From positions 688,350 through 752,349 of the forward strand of contig NZ_JACHYE010000001.1 of NCBI RefSeq assembly GCF_014192645.1: a DNA stretch of 64,000 nt, read 5' to 3'. Origin of the DNA: Herbaspirillum sp. Sphag64. Lineage in GTDB: Bacteria > Pseudomonadota > Gammaproteobacteria > Burkholderiales > Burkholderiaceae_D. The notes below the pieces were generated by a model. That model made no database searches and was not told where the DNA came from. It saw only the letters and a list, made by a program, of their open reading frames with translations. The translations under genes and the position numbers were made by a program. Below, one piece after another: positions 52,743 through 62,673 of this stretch (within the stretch, counting starts at the first letter, position 1; the number at the start of each line of letters is the position of its first letter).

Positions 52743-54422
52743 ATGCCCCTGCCCAAACTGCCGAGTAAACCAGCCACCTTGTTAGCACCCAAGGATTATC
52801 CCAAGGCCGAACGCAGTAAAACTGTCAAACCCCATATCGCTTTAGTTGAAGTTGCCGCACCTGCCTTACCCGTTACAGTCGCAAAAGCGCAACCTGCCGT
52901 GACCGAACCCAGCGCCAGAATCACTGGCAAAAGCTCGGCCGAAAAAACGCGCCCCGCCCCCAAGGCAAGCGAATCACGCGCAAAATCGACGATCAGTCGC
53001 ACCGCCGACAAGCTCGGCGTCACGAAGCTGTTCGTGCTCGATACCAATGTGCTGATGCATGATCCGACCTCGCTGTTCCGTTTCGAAGAACATGACATCT
53101 ACTTGCCGATGATCACGCTCGAAGAACTGGATAACCACAAGAAGGGCATGTCAGAAGTCGCACGGAATGCGCGCCAGATTTCGCGCTCGCTCGATGCATT
53201 GGTCAGTGATATTGCCGAGGACGCCATCGACAGCGGCATTCCACTGTCAAAACTTGGCAATAAGGATGCCAAAGGACGGCTTTTCTTCCAGACCAAGCTC
53301 CAAAATGCCAAGCTGCCGGAAGGACTGCCAGAGGGTAAGGCCGACAATCAGATTCTCGGCGTGGTACGTGCGCTGGACCAGCAGTATCCTGAGCGCCCGG
53401 TCGTACTGGTGTCGAAAGACATCAACATGCGCCTCAAGGCACGCGCCATCGGTTTGCCGGCAGAAGATTATTTCAACGATCATGTCCTGGAAGATACCGA
53501 CCTCCTTTACTCAGGTATTCATCAGTTACCGGACGATTTCTGGAACAAGCATGGCAAAGGCATGGAGTCATGGCAAGAGAGTCGCCACGGCACCAGCTAT
53601 ACCTATTATCGGGTCACCGGGCCGCACGTCCCGGCCCTGCTGGTAAACCAGTTTGTGTTTATCGAACCGAAGAATGGCGAACCAGCATTCTATGGACAGG
53701 TGACCCAGATCAACGGCAAGACCGCCGTTCTGCAAACCCTGCGCGATTACGGCCACAGCAAGAACAGTGTCTGGGGGATTACTGCCCGCAACCGCGAGCA
53801 GAACTTTGCACTGAATCTGTTGATGAATCCGGAGTGTGATTTCGTCACCCTGTTAGGTCAGGCGGGTACCGGAAAAACCTTGCTGGCGCTCGCTGCTGGC
53901 CTGGCACAGGTGCTCGAAACGAAGACCTACAACGAAATTATCGTCACCCGTGTTACCGTACCAGTCGGTGAAGATATCGGCTTCCTGCCGGGTACCGAGG
54001 AAGAGAAGATGGGTCCGTGGATGGGCGCCTTCGATGACAATCTGGAGGTACTCAATAAATCCGATGGTGACGCTGGTGAATGGGGCCGTGCGGCCACGCA
54101 AGATCTGATTCGTTCACGCATCAAGATCAAGTCGCTCAACTTCATGCGCGGCCGTACTTTTGTCAATAAATTCCTGATCATCGATGAAGCGCAGAACCTC
54201 ACACCAAAACAGATGAAAACCTTGGTGACACGGGCCGGTCCGGGAACCAAGATTATCTGTCTCGGTAATATCGCTCAGATTGATACCCCTTACCTGACCG
54301 AAGGTTCCAGCGGTCTGACCTACGTAGTTGATCGTTTCAAAGGCTGGTCACATAGTGGTCACGTGACACTGGCACGCGGCGAACGCTCACGACTGGCAGA
54401 TCACGCAAGTGACGTGCTGTAG
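52743..54422 (+). CDS. PhoH family ATPase with N-terminal PIN domain (YlaK-like)
   Basis: The 559-residue protein joins a basic, Ala/Lys-rich tail (1-90), a PIN nuclease domain from about residue 95 (LFVLDTNVLMHDPTSL and LVSKDINMRLKARAIG), and a PhoH ATPase domain from about 330. The Walker A is LLGQAGTGKTLLALAAG; Walker B is FLIIDEAQNLTPKQMKTLVTRAGPG. PIN-PhoH proteins have RNA helicase and ribonuclease activity in tested cases. The phosphate link in the name is historical. A strong terminator follows. Confidence 0.93.
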   Translation: MPLPKLPSKPATLLAPKDYPKAERSKTVKPHIALVEVAAPALPVTVAKAQPAVTEPSARITGKSSAEKTRPAPKASESRAKSTISRTADKLGVTKLFVLDTNVLMHDPTSLFRFEEHDIYLPMITLEELDNHKKGMSEVARNARQISRSLDALVSDIAEDAIDSGIPLSKLGNKDAKGRLFFQTKLQNAKLPEGLPEGKADNQILGVVRALDQQYPERPVVLVSKDINMRLKARAIGLPAEDYFNDHVLEDTDLLYSGIHQLPDDFWNKHGKGMESWQESRHGTSYTYYRVTGPHVPALLVNQFVFIEPKNGEPAFYGQVTQINGKTAVLQTLRDYGHSKNSVWGITARNREQNFALNLLMNPECDFVTLLGQAGTGKTLLALAAGLAQVLETKTYNEIIVTRVTVPVGEDIGFLPGTEEEKMGPWMGAFDDNLEVLNKSDGDAGEWGRAATQDLIRSRIKIKSLNFMRGRTFVNKFLIIDEAQNLTPKQMKTLVTRAGPGTKIICLGNIAQIDTPYLTEGSSGLTYVVDRFKGWSHSGHVTLARGERSRLADHASDVL

Positions 54423-54448
54423 CATTACTTCTGTTTCAACTTTGCCAA

Positions 54449-54476
54449 CAAAAAAGCCACCTCACGGTGGCTTTTT
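54449..54476. terminator. Terminator between phoH-like gene and pit
   Basis: AAAAAGCCACC and GGTGGCTTTTT pair around a four-base loop, with A and T runs on both sides. It ends the plus-strand PhoH gene and can end the minus-strand pit gene. Confidence 0.9.
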
Positions 54477-54505
54477 CTTACCCATAGAAAACGCATAGAA
54501 ATGAC

Positions 54506-55513
54506 TTAGAACACGTGTGCGCCAACCCACCAGGCAACCGCTGCCACAAAAGCAGAAGCGGGAATGGTAAATATCCAGGCCCAGACGATATCGCTGGCGA
54601 CACCCCAACGGACGGCGGACATTCTTTGCGAAGCACCGACACCAACGATAGCACCTGTGATCGTGTGCGTTGTTGAGACCGGCACTCCCATGGCAGTCGC
54701 AATGAACAGGGTGATCGCGCCACCTGTTTCCGCACAGAATCCACCTACCGGTTTTAATTTGGTAATCTTCTGACCCATTGTCTTCACGATACGCCAGCCA
54801 CCAAACAAGGTACCCAGACTGATGGCGCAATAGCAGCTGATGATGACCCACATCGGCGGGCTGTCTGGTCCAGCATTGCCGGATGCTATCAGTAACATCC
54901 AGATGATGCCGATCGTCTTTTGCGCGTCATTACCACCATGCCCGAGGCTGTACATGGAAGCTGACAGCAACTGCGCGCGGCGGAACCAGCTGTCTACCTT
55001 GCGCGGCGTTGATCGGACAAATATCCACGAAACCAGCAGCATCATCAGCGAGCCCAAGATAAAGCCAAGCAGGGGTGACAGCACGATGAACAGGATGGTC
55101 TTGATCAGCCCGGAAGCAACCAGCGATCCGGTTCCCGCCTTTGCCACCGCAGCGCCCACCAGGCCTCCAATGAGTGCATGTGACGACGATGATGGAATAC
55201 CGTAGTACCAAGTGACCAGATTCCAGAAAATCGCCCCAATGAGCGCCCCGAAGACCACCACGTGATCAACGATGGCAGGATCAATCGTACCCTTGCCAAC
55301 CGAAGCCGCCACATGTAACTGGTGGAAAACAAAGACCGCTGCGAGATTAAAGAAGGCAGCCATCGCAACTGCTGTCTGGGGCCGCAACACACCTGTCGAT
55401 ACGACCGTGGCAATGGCGTTCGCGGCATCATGAAAACCATTCATGAAGTCGAATATCAGCGCCAGCGCGATCAGGAAGATCAGAATGTTGAGACTTATTT
55501 GTACTGTATGCAT
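54506..55513 (-). CDS. Inorganic phosphate transporter, PiT family
   Basis: This is a 335-residue membrane protein of the PiT (PHO4) family, importing phosphate with protons or metal-phosphate. The two signature repeats are visible: FDFMNGFHDAANAIATVVSTGVL near the N-terminus and SASMYSLGHGGNDAQKTIGII in the second half, plus GVPVSTTHTITGAIVGVG. It has about ten helices. It is shorter than E. coli PitA. It follows the PhoU-like gene by 45 bases in an operon. Confidence 0.93.
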   Translation of the reverse strand: MHTVQISLNILIFLIALALIFDFMNGFHDAANAIATVVSTGVLRPQTAVAMAAFFNLAAVFVFHQLHVAASVGKGTIDPAIVDHVVVFGALIGAIFWNLVTWYYGIPSSSSHALIGGLVGAAVAKAGTGSLVASGLIKTILFIVLSPLLGFILGSLMMLLVSWIFVRSTPRKVDSWFRRAQLLSASMYSLGHGGNDAQKTIGIIWMLLIASGNAGPDSPPMWVIISCYCAISLGTLFGGWRIVKTMGQKITKLKPVGGFCAETGGAITLFIATAMGVPVSTTHTITGAIVGVGASQRMSAVRWGVASDIVWAWIFTIPASAFVAAVAWWVGAHVF

Positions 55514-55558
55514 GAATAAACCGTTGTCTTGAAAAACATCTGCAACCTGATCCTGAGA

Positions 55559-56185
55559 TCAGGCGTTTTCGACGATGATGCCTTCGATGATGTTGGCGAC
55601 GTCTTCACAGCGATCGGTCACAGTCTCCAAGATTTCATAAATAGCCTTGAGCTTGATCAGGTTTCGCACATCAGGCTCGTCACGGAACAACTTGGACATG
55701 GCCGCACGCATGACATGATCGGCATCCGACTCGAGGCGATCGATTTCTGCACAGATGGTCAGGATCTGGCGCGAATTATCCATGTTGTGCAGCAGACCAA
55801 CGGCCGCCTTGACCTTCTCGGCACAGGCCAGACAAAGTTCTGCCAACCTCTTGGCCTCAGGAGTGATGGCCTTGATGTCATACAGAGAAATAGTCTGGGC
55901 AGCGTCTTCAAGCAGATCCAGAATGTCATCCATGCGCGTGATCAACTGATGAATGTCATCGCGATCGAGAGGCGTGATGAAGGTCTTGTGCAACAGATCG
56001 ATCGCATTATGCGTGATCTTGTCGGCCTGCTTTTCCAGCGTTTCAATCGCATGAACGCGGATTTCTAGGTCGTCGAAATTGGTCATCAAACCAACCATTT
56101 CCTTGGCACATTTCACACCGAGTTCAGCGTGCTGATTGAAAAGATCAAAAAATTTGCCCTCGGTGGGCATCAGGCGTCCAAACAT
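55559..56185 (-). CDS. DUF47 (PhoU-like) phosphate transport regulator
   Basis: The 208-residue, nearly all-helical protein is a DUF47/PhoU-like member: FFDLFNQHAELGVKCAKEMVGLM, IETLEKQADKITHNAIDLLHKTFITPLDRDDIHQLITRMDDILDLLEDAA (read in parts), and DRCEDVANIIEGIIVENA at the end. These proteins pair with PiT transporters and are thought to gate them. The two genes form a DUF47-pit operon on the minus strand. Confidence 0.92.
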   Translation of the reverse strand: MFGRLMPTEGKFFDLFNQHAELGVKCAKEMVGLMTNFDDLEIRVHAIETLEKQADKITHNAIDLLHKTFITPLDRDDIHQLITRMDDILDLLEDAAQTISLYDIKAITPEAKRLAELCLACAEKVKAAVGLLHNMDNSRQILTICAEIDRLESDADHVMRAAMSKLFRDEPDVRNLIKLKAIYEILETVTDRCEDVANIIEGIIVENA

Positions 56186-56291
56186 GTTTCACTCTCTTAT
56201 GAATAATGAATTCTTTTACGACACAACACTGCACCAACCAGATTGCACAGTATTGAGTTTCCCCGATACGCAGGGCCGTGAATCGGTTACG

Positions 56292-57689
56292 TCAATCACC
56301 ACCATACGGTGAAGCCAGACTACCAACGTAATTGTCGTACTTCGTAAATTGACCCAGGAATGCCAGTCGAATGCTGCCGATTGGACCGTTACGCTGCTTA
56401 CCGATGATGATTTCTGCGGTGCCCTTGTCGGGCGAATCAGGATTGTAGACTTCGTCACGATAAATGAACAAAATCACGTCCGCATCCTGCTCAATAGCAC
56501 CCGATTCCCGCAAGTCCGACATCACGGGACGTTTATTGGGACGTTGCTCGAGTGCACGATTGAGCTGAGACAGTGCGATGACAGGGCAATGCAACTCTTT
56601 GGCAAGCCCCTTCAAACTACGTGAAATTTCCGAAATTTCAGAAGCACGATTTTCGCCACTGCTACCACCGCCGTTACCGGACATAAGCTGCAAATAGTCG
56701 ATGATAATCAGACCTAACTTGCCACACTGACGGGCCAAGCGCCTCGCACGAGCGCGCAATTCGATCGGACTTAGCGCAGGAGTTTCATCAATGTAAAACT
56801 GCGCATCGTTCATTTTTTGAATTGCATGGGTCAGACGGGGCCAATCTTCATCGATCAGACGACCAGTACGCAAACGATGCTGATCCAAACGTCCAACCGA
56901 GCCCAGCATACGCATGGCCAACTGTGCGCCCCCCATTTCCATGGAGAACACAGCAACCGGTAAGCCACTGTCAATAGCAACGTTTTCGCCGATATTGATC
57001 GAAAATGCCGTCTTACCCATCGAGGGGCGACCTGCCACAATGATCAGATCGCCTGGCTGCAAGCCCGACGTCATCTTGTCCAGATCGATGAAGCCAGTAG
57101 GTACGCCGGTGATATCGCTGGTACTGTCGCGATTGTAGAGTTCGTCAATTCGCTCCACCACCTGCGTGAGCAACGGCTGGATTTCCATGAACCCCTGAGA
57201 ACCACGCGAGCCCTCTTCCGCAATGGCAAAGATCTTGGATTCTGCCTCGTCAAGCATTTGCTTGACGTTCTTGCCCTGTGGATTGAAAGCATTGCCAGAA
57301 ATCTCATCGGACACCGTGATGAGCTTGCGCAAAATACCGCGGTCGCGAACGATCTCGGCATAACGCCGGATATTTGCCGCAGACGGCGTATTTTGCGCCA
57401 GGGCATTCAGATAGCTCAGACCACCAACCTCTTCGGCCTTGCCGCTGGTGGACATGGCTTCATAGACGGTAATCACGTCGGCAGGCTTGGTTTCATTGAT
57501 CAGCTTGACGATATGCTGAAAAATGATGCGGTGATCATAACGATAAAAATCTTCGGCACTAACAAAGTCAGCGATCCGGTCCCATGCCGCATTGTCAAGC
57601 AACAGACCACCAAGCACGGATTGCTCTGCCTCGATGGAATGAGGGGGAACTCGAAGAGATTCTATCTGTGGGTCGGGAGAAGCGTTCAT
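56292..57689 (-). CDS. dnaB: Replicative DNA helicase DnaB
   Basis: DnaB is the hexameric 5'-3' helicase at the replication fork. From ATG 57689 it has 465 residues. The N-terminal primase-interaction domain (PPHSIEAEQSVLGGLLLDNAAWDRI) is followed by the RecA-like motor, with Walker A VAGRPSMGKTAFSINIGEN, the Walker B region LGLIIIDYLQLMSG, and DLRESGAIEQDADVILFIYRD. ATG 57698 is three codons upstream but lies in a -10-like TATAATG, so 57689 is preferred. It is a single gene downstream of the rpsF operon. Confidence 0.95.
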   Translation of the reverse strand: MNASPDPQIESLRVPPHSIEAEQSVLGGLLLDNAAWDRIADFVSAEDFYRYDHRIIFQHIVKLINETKPADVITVYEAMSTSGKAEEVGGLSYLNALAQNTPSAANIRRYAEIVRDRGILRKLITVSDEISGNAFNPQGKNVKQMLDEAESKIFAIAEEGSRGSQGFMEIQPLLTQVVERIDELYNRDSTSDITGVPTGFIDLDKMTSGLQPGDLIIVAGRPSMGKTAFSINIGENVAIDSGLPVAVFSMEMGGAQLAMRMLGSVGRLDQHRLRTGRLIDEDWPRLTHAIQKMNDAQFYIDETPALSPIELRARARRLARQCGKLGLIIIDYLQLMSGNGGGSSGENRASEISEISRSLKGLAKELHCPVIALSQLNRALEQRPNKRPVMSDLRESGAIEQDADVILFIYRDEVYNPDSPDKGTAEIIIGKQRNGPIGSIRLAFLGQFTKYDNYVGSLASPYGGD

Positions 57690-57696
57690 GGCGCGC

Positions 57697-57702
57697 ATTA
57701 TA
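57697..57702 (-). promoter_or_regulatory. -10-like hexamer at the dnaB start
   Basis: On the minus strand a perfect TATAAT lies seven bases before the ATG at 57689; CTGAAG, 17 bases further upstream, is a weak -35. Transcription would begin at or next to that ATG. Confidence 0.35.
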
Positions 57703-57831
57703 CCTGCTAAGAGTTAAGGCTTCAGGAGCGCTGGGGAATATAAACTTGGCGAAAAACCAGAAACAGCAGCTAGCTTCAAGCTAAATTATTTCGAAACCAC
57801 TATTTAAGAAATTTGAATATATTTAAAAACT

Positions 57832-57869
57832 ACAACAAAAAAGCCAGGCGAACCCGGCTTTTTTGTTGT
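57832..57869. terminator. Terminator of the rpsF-priB-rpsR-rplI operon
   Basis: ACAACAAAAAAGCC and GGCTTTTTTGTTGT pair, continued by GG/CC with one mismatch around CGAA. On the minus strand the T run follows the stem, about 30 bases past the rplI stop. The A+T-rich stretch 57721-57830 beyond it holds no gene. Confidence 0.9.
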
Positions 57870-57895
57870 TCAAGATGAACAGCTCAGCGCATCAA

Positions 57896-58348
57896 TTATG
57901 CGTGATCGCCCACCACAGCAATGGTCACATCAACGACGACGTCGGTATGCAACGCTACCGAAACAGCGTGCTCGCCAACAATCTTCAATGGACCTTGCGG
58001 CAAACGAACCTGTGCTTTTTCGACTGGGAAACCTTGCTTTGCCAACGCATCAGCGATGTCAAAGTTGGTAACCGAACCGAACAGACGGCCATCAACGCCA
58101 GATTTCTGCGAAATTTGAACGGTCAGACCGCTCAGCTTTTCGCCTTGCGCTTGCGCTGCTGCCAGCTTTTCGGCTGCAGCTTTTTCCAGTTCTGCGCGCT
58201 TGGCTTCGAACTCGGCGATTGCAGTTGCAGTAGCACGACGTGCCATGCGTTGTGGAATCAGGAAGTTACGTGCGTAACCGTCTTTAACACGGACGACTTC
58301 GCCCAGGCTGCCGAGATTAACGACTTTTTCCAACAGAATGACTTGCAT
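57896..58348 (-). CDS. rplI: Ribosomal protein L9
   Basis: L9 is a 150-residue 50S protein with two globular domains joined by a long helix. The N-terminal signature is [33 protein letters not shown] (read in parts); the Ala/Glu/Lys-rich connector helix and the C-terminal [17 protein letters not shown] stretch ([18 protein letters not shown]) follow. It is the last gene of the rpsF-priB-rpsR-rplI operon. Confidence 0.98.
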   Translation of the reverse strand: MQVILLEKVVNLGSLGEVVRVKDGYARNFLIPQRMARRATATAIAEFEAKRAELEKAAAEKLAAAQAQGEKLSGLTVQISQKSGVDGRLFGSVTNFDIADALAKQGFPVEKAQVRLPQGPLKIVGEHAVSVALHTDVVVDVTIAVVGDHA

Positions 58349-58374
58349 GTTTTTCTCCTATATCTCGTCGTCAA

Positions 58375-58659
58375 TTACGCGTTGTGCAGATCAGTGTATG
58401 GCAGCAACGCGAGGTAGCGTGCGCGCTTGATCGCCGTATCGACTTGACGCTGATAGTGTGCCTTGGTGCCGGTCAGACGTGCTGGCATGATCTTGCCGTT
58501 TTCCTGAACGAAGTCCTTCAGCGTGTCGACATCCTTGTAGTCAACTTGCTCAACACCTGCGGCGGTGAAACGGCAGAACTTCTTGCGCTTGAACAGCGGA
58601 TTTTGCTGTTGGCGCTTTTGCTTCAATTTGCTTTTATCGAACTTTTTACCGAATGCCAT
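58375..58659 (-). CDS. rpsR: Ribosomal protein S18
   Basis: S18 is a small basic 30S protein that pairs with S6. The 94-residue protein has [21 protein letters not shown] and the [34 protein letters not shown] region (read in parts), both diagnostic. A basic N-terminal extension of about 15 residues precedes the conserved core. It lies between priB and rplI on the same strand. Confidence 0.98.
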   Translation of the reverse strand: MAFGKKFDKSKLKQKRQQQNPLFKRKKFCRFTAAGVEQVDYKDVDTLKDFVQENGKIMPARLTGTKAHYQRQVDTAIKRARYLALLPYTDLHNA

Positions 58660-58693
58660 TTTGCGGCTCCTGATATATGAAAATTGGGTGGTT

Positions 58694-58987
58694 CTAAACT
58701 ACGGAATCAAAATCAACGATGTGAAACACAAGGCCTTTGCTGTTGCGATTCCTGCGCGCTACGAAACCAGTAAATCTGAACATCCCACCGAGACTGGCCT
58801 GGTTTAGTCTTCCTGAAATTTCTCCTGCGGCGAACGCAGTCATTTCAAATTCGACCAACCTTTTGATCCCGGCTTCAGTTTGCTCCGACTGGTGGTGCAG
58901 CTTGGCTGTCACTACCGGAATGCCTGCCGGGGTATAACGAATAACGTCACGCTCGGCAATGCTGGCAACAAACTGGAACTGATTCAC
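58694..58987 (-). CDS. priB: Primosomal replication protein PriB
   Basis: PriB is a small OB-fold single-strand DNA-binding protein that helps restart stalled forks through PriA and DnaT. The 97-residue protein has an SSB-like [34 protein letters not shown] and [19 protein letters not shown]. Its place between rpsF and rpsR is the conserved one in beta- and gammaproteobacteria. Confidence 0.95.
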   Translation of the reverse strand: MNQFQFVASIAERDVIRYTPAGIPVVTAKLHHQSEQTEAGIKRLVEFEMTAFAAGEISGRLNQASLGGMFRFTGFVARRNRNSKGLVFHIVDFDSVV

Positions 58988-59041
58988 ATTTTCTGGTGTT
59001 AATTAACGCTGGTATCTCGCAAATTCAGCTCAGCACAGCGA

Positions 59042-59410
59042 TTAGGCTGCTGGTGCTTCTGCGCGATTGCTCTTTGCTGCATCTTCCTTCTGAACAGCCT
59101 TCAGGATTGGCGAAGGACCAGTTTCGGCCTTCTTCATCTTGACTGTCAGGTGACGCAGAACGGCATCATTGAATTTGAAGCCAGTTTCGATTTCGGCCAG
59201 TGTTTCGCCGTCAACTTCGATATTCAGGCAGACGTAGTGCGCTTTAGCCAGCTTCTGGATTTGGTAAGCCAGTTGGCGACGACCCCAATCTTCGACACGG
59301 TGAACTTTGCCGCCGCGTGCAGTAACGATGCCCTTGTAACGCTCGATCATCGCAGGAACTTGCTCGCTTTGGTCCGGATGGACGATAAATACGATTTCAT
59401 AATGACGCAT
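59042..59410 (-). CDS. rpsF: Ribosomal protein S6
   Basis: S6 binds the 30S central domain together with S18. The 122-residue protein begins [25 protein letters not shown] and has [31 protein letters not shown] (read in parts) and [15 protein letters not shown]. The C-terminal tail (about 20 residues) is polar and variable, as usual. It is the first gene of the operon. Confidence 0.98.
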   Translation of the reverse strand: MRHYEIVFIVHPDQSEQVPAMIERYKGIVTARGGKVHRVEDWGRRQLAYQIQKLAKAHYVCLNIEVDGETLAEIETGFKFNDAVLRHLTVKMKKAETGPSPILKAVQKEDAAKSNRAEAPAA

Positions 59411-59608
59411 GTAGACTCCTTTATGGACTGATTAACAAATCGCCCACCTCGGCGTCAAGACGAGTGTGGGAAGAGGAAAGCCCGCAACTATATTACAAAA
59501 AAGCGAAAACCTCAATACATTCAGGACTTTGCATGACATCCTGCGCCACACTAGATCACATTTTTCCGCCTGGTGACAACCTCGGCGCCAATTGACACTG
59601 AAGGATAA

Positions 59609-59624
59609 CTGTATAAAAATACAG
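59609..59624 (+). promoter_or_regulatory. LexA (SOS) box upstream of lexA
   Basis: CTGTATAAAAATACAG matches the CTGT-N8-ACAG SOS consensus perfectly and is palindromic in its outer arms. It lies 43 bases before the lexA ATG, where it would autoregulate lexA. Confidence 0.9.
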
Positions 59625-59666
59625 ACTGTGCATGCACCCAGCATGTCTTTAATACCGAAAGCCTCC

Positions 59667-60314
59667 ATGCTCAAACTGACCGCTCGCCAGGAACAGATAT
59701 TAAATCTGATCAAAGACGCTATCGAAAACACTGGCTTTCCACCGACACGAGCAGAAATCGCCAGCGAGCTTGGCTTCCGTTCTGCCAATGCAGCTGAAGA
59801 ACATTTACAGGCACTGGCACGCAAAGGTGCTATTGAAATTTCGCCCGGCACGTCGCGCGGCATTCGACTGCGCGAGCATATACAGGCAGCAGGCAATCGA
59901 CAAATGGCACTACCCCACCCTGCATTGATGCAACTCTCGTTGCCATTGGTTGGCCGCGTCGCAGCAGGCTCTCCCATCTTGGCGCAGGAGCACATTGAGA
60001 GTAATTACACTGTCGATCCAGCCCTGTTCTCGGCCAAACCTGATTACTTGCTGAAGGTACGAGGCATGTCGATGCGTGATGCAGGAATTCTGGATGGCGA
60101 TTTGCTGGCCGTCAAAAAGACTGACCAGGCGCATAACGGCCAAATTGTAGTAGCCAGACTGGGAGACGACGTTACCGTGAAACGCTATCGCAAAACCGGC
60201 ACAATTATTGAACTATTGCCCGAGAACAATGATTTCAGCGTTATCCAGGTCACTGAAGAAGACAATTTTGCACTCGAAGGCCTAGCCGTGGGCCTACTGA
60301 GAAGCTGGAACTAA
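59667..60314 (+). CDS. lexA: SOS repressor LexA
   Basis: LexA represses SOS genes until RecA-triggered self-cleavage. ATG 59667 opens the conserved [14 protein letters not shown] and gives 215 residues; the frame to 59592 would run through the LexA box and is rejected. The winged-helix DNA-binding domain reads [24 protein letters not shown]. The Ala-Gly cleavage site is in [10 protein letters not shown], and the catalytic Ser and Lys are in [10 protein letters not shown] and LLAVKKTD. A terminator follows. Confidence 0.97.
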   Translation: MLKLTARQEQILNLIKDAIENTGFPPTRAEIASELGFRSANAAEEHLQALARKGAIEISPGTSRGIRLREHIQAAGNRQMALPHPALMQLSLPLVGRVAAGSPILAQEHIESNYTVDPALFSAKPDYLLKVRGMSMRDAGILDGDLLAVKKTDQAHNGQIVVARLGDDVTVKRYRKTGTIIELLPENNDFSVIQVTEEDNFALEGLAVGLLRSWN

Positions 60315-60355
60315 AGCGACTCAACCCAACGCAGCTCCCTACAGCATTTTTACTC

Positions 60356-60380
60356 AGCCCGCCGAATTGCGGGCTTTTTT
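60356..60380 (+). terminator. Intrinsic terminator of lexA
   Basis: AGCCCGC and GCGGGCT pair around CGAATT and six T follow, about 40 bases past the lexA stop. Confidence 0.9.
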
Positions 60381-60509
60381 GCGTCTGTTTGAACAATTAA
60401 ATGCAAGATTGAAGCATATGATAGGCGCAGATTATCGTAGTCAACATGCAAACAGCTTAGAACCTGCCAACAGCACAACAGGCATCTTCCCCACAGTTAA
60501 GGATTTTTC

Positions 60510-62486
60510 ATGTCAACGCGTAGTAGCCAGAAATCAGTTAAAAAAAATCCCGATCATCACCTTAAAGACCTACTTGCTGTAAGGGAATGTCTGTCACTTC
60601 TGGAAGATCATAAAATCGCCGAGGCCAGAGAACTCTGCTCTCAAGTATTGAAACGGTCCCCCAAACTCGTATTTGCCAATCATGCATTGGGCCTGATCCT
60701 GATGTACGAAAACGATTATGCACAAGCGGAAGCCGCCTTTCGGAAGGCCATCATTGCAGACCCAGATAACGCAGAATACCTTTCCAATCTGGCAACATCC
60801 TTACTAAAACAAGAACGCATTGAAGAGTCAATCAAGCTATTCGAACAAGCTCTGGCAATCAATCCAGAAAACAAAGATGCCCGAATTGGACTGGCCAATG
60901 CCTTGCACGAAAAAAATGATCCAGAAGCATCGATTGCTTATTTTGAAGATGCTGCCAAACGTGCGCCAGATGCCCCTGGCCCATTGTCACATCTGGGCAA
61001 AGCGCTGATTGACGCCAAGCGTTACAAGGAAGCTGTCTCGGTGCTGCTCAAAGCGCTTGAGATTCAAATTAATTTTGCACCAGCACACACCAATCTCGGC
61101 ATTGCATTTCAGGAAATGAATATGCTGGACGATGCACTGGAGTGCCACAAGACCTCGCTACTACTCGATCCTACGGATATTTACGCACAGAACAAGATCG
61201 CTGACACCTATATCAAGCTCAAGAAATATGATGCAGCTCATGAGCATTATCGACGCATTATTGAGCTCGCCCCCAAGGATCCGAACAGCTACACCAAACT
61301 AGGCTCAAGCTACTTTGCAACCGAGGATCGCTATGAGGAAGCGATGGCGCTGTTCCAAAAGGCTCTGGACATTGCCCCACAACACGCACTGACACTGAAT
61401 AATATGGGCGCAGTCATGTATGACCATGGGGAAACAGTGGCGGCGCTCGAATACTTCCATCGTGCAATCGCGCTCAAACCAAACTATCTCACGGCCATTC
61501 ACAACCTTGCGCTTGGGCAACTACTCGCTGGAAACTTCGTCGAGGGTTGGGCCAATCACGAGAGTCGCCTTAAAGTCAAAGAACGTAGCTATGTGTATAC
61601 GGTTATTCATAAGCTATTTTCCATCATTCCGAAATGGGATGGCATTGCCTCACTGGAGGGAAAATACATTCTCTTGATGCACGAGCAGGGTTTCGGGGAC
61701 AGTATCCAGTTCGTGCGCTACGTGCATGCATTACTCGCACGTGGAGCACGCGTAGCGCTGCACGTCAAAGAACCACTTGCACGTCTGTTCCGAAGCGTTT
61801 CCGATCAGGTCACCCTGGTCAGGGAAACCGACCCCCTGCCCAAATGCGACTACGCCTATGTGCTCATGAGCCTGCCGTATGCCCTGAGCACCAATCGCGT
61901 GGAAGACATCCCTGCTTACCCATCTTATCTTCATGCTGAGCAATCAGACCGCGATCAGTGGGCACAAAAACTTGATCAATTGGCACCTGAGCGCAACCAT
62001 CTGCGAGTCGGCTTTGTTTGGGCCGGCAATCCGGAGCATGGCAATGATCGACGCAGATCGATTCCCCTGAAGACTTTTTCCAGTCTCTTCAGCCTTCCAG
62101 GCATCGAATTCTTTTCTCTGCAAAAAGGCGGTCCGGTCAGCGAGCTGAAAGACTTCCCCTCCGAATTACCGATGCACAACATTGGTGAGCAATTCACGGA
62201 TTTCGCCGATACGGCAGCTGCAATTGAGAATCTCGATCTGGTCATCAGCGTTGATACTTCAGTGGTTCACCTTGCGGGCGCACTCGGTGCGCCGACATGG
62301 ACGTTGCTGGCACACACGCCTGACTGGCGCTGGCTCAATGACAGGGAAGACTCTCCGTGGTATCCCAGCATGCGCCTGCTGAGGCAAGAGAGCCCAGGAG
62401 ATTGGGCAGGTGTATTAAAGCGGGTAGCGGCAGCGCTTGAAGTAATGCGTGACACCAAACTGAAGTCTCAGCAGACGCTTCATTGA
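60510..62486 (+). CDS. TPR-glycosyltransferase, likely flagellin-modifying
   Basis: The first half of this 658-residue protein (about residues 20-390) is tetratricopeptide repeats, for example FANHALGLILMYENDYAQAEAAFRKAI, LSNLATSLLKQERIEESIKLFEQAL and NNMGAVMYDHGETVAALEYFHRAI (read in parts). The C-terminal 250 residues form a GT-B glycosyltransferase-like domain with VGFVWAGNPEHGNDRRRSIPL and the nucleotide-sugar site region VISVDTSVVHLAGALGAPTW, as in GT9/GT41-related enzymes. The gene lies directly upstream of fliC, where flagellin O-glycosyltransferases are often found. The target is inferred from position only. AAGGA precedes ATG 60510. Confidence 0.85.
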   Translation: MSTRSSQKSVKKNPDHHLKDLLAVRECLSLLEDHKIAEARELCSQVLKRSPKLVFANHALGLILMYENDYAQAEAAFRKAIIADPDNAEYLSNLATSLLKQERIEESIKLFEQALAINPENKDARIGLANALHEKNDPEASIAYFEDAAKRAPDAPGPLSHLGKALIDAKRYKEAVSVLLKALEIQINFAPAHTNLGIAFQEMNMLDDALECHKTSLLLDPTDIYAQNKIADTYIKLKKYDAAHEHYRRIIELAPKDPNSYTKLGSSYFATEDRYEEAMALFQKALDIAPQHALTLNNMGAVMYDHGETVAALEYFHRAIALKPNYLTAIHNLALGQLLAGNFVEGWANHESRLKVKERSYVYTVIHKLFSIIPKWDGIASLEGKYILLMHEQGFGDSIQFVRYVHALLARGARVALHVKEPLARLFRSVSDQVTLVRETDPLPKCDYAYVLMSLPYALSTNRVEDIPAYPSYLHAEQSDRDQWAQKLDQLAPERNHLRVGFVWAGNPEHGNDRRRSIPLKTFSSLFSLPGIEFFSLQKGGPVSELKDFPSELPMHNIGEQFTDFADTAAAIENLDLVISVDTSVVHLAGALGAPTWTLLAHTPDWRWLNDREDSPWYPSMRLLRQESPGDWAGVLKRVAAALEVMRDTKLKSQQTLH

Positions 62487-62572
62487 TTTTCGAAATATGT
62501 CTTTTTATCAACTATTGATTACGGATGGTCTCGATCTGAATACCTGACGGCAATTATTGCAAGATTCACCAC

Positions 62573-62599
62573 TAAAGTTTTCCCGAATCAGGTCGAAAT
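62573..62599 (+). promoter_or_regulatory. Second, weaker sigma-28-like site upstream of fliC
   Basis: TAAAGTTT, an exact -35 match, is followed after 11 bases by GTCGAAAT (5/8 of the -10). It lies 100 bases upstream of the stronger site. Confidence 0.4.
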
Positions 62600-62673
62600 A
62601 TGAATTGCTTGACGTATGGAAGCACGCGGTTTTAGGTCGGACAGCATTGGAAAAAATTTTTTGCAAAAAACAT

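Noticed and set aside
59432..59995. 187-codon minus-strand frame overlapping lexA and its SOS box
   Set aside because: It covers the lexA promoter and N-terminus in antisense; LexA is certain on the plus strand.
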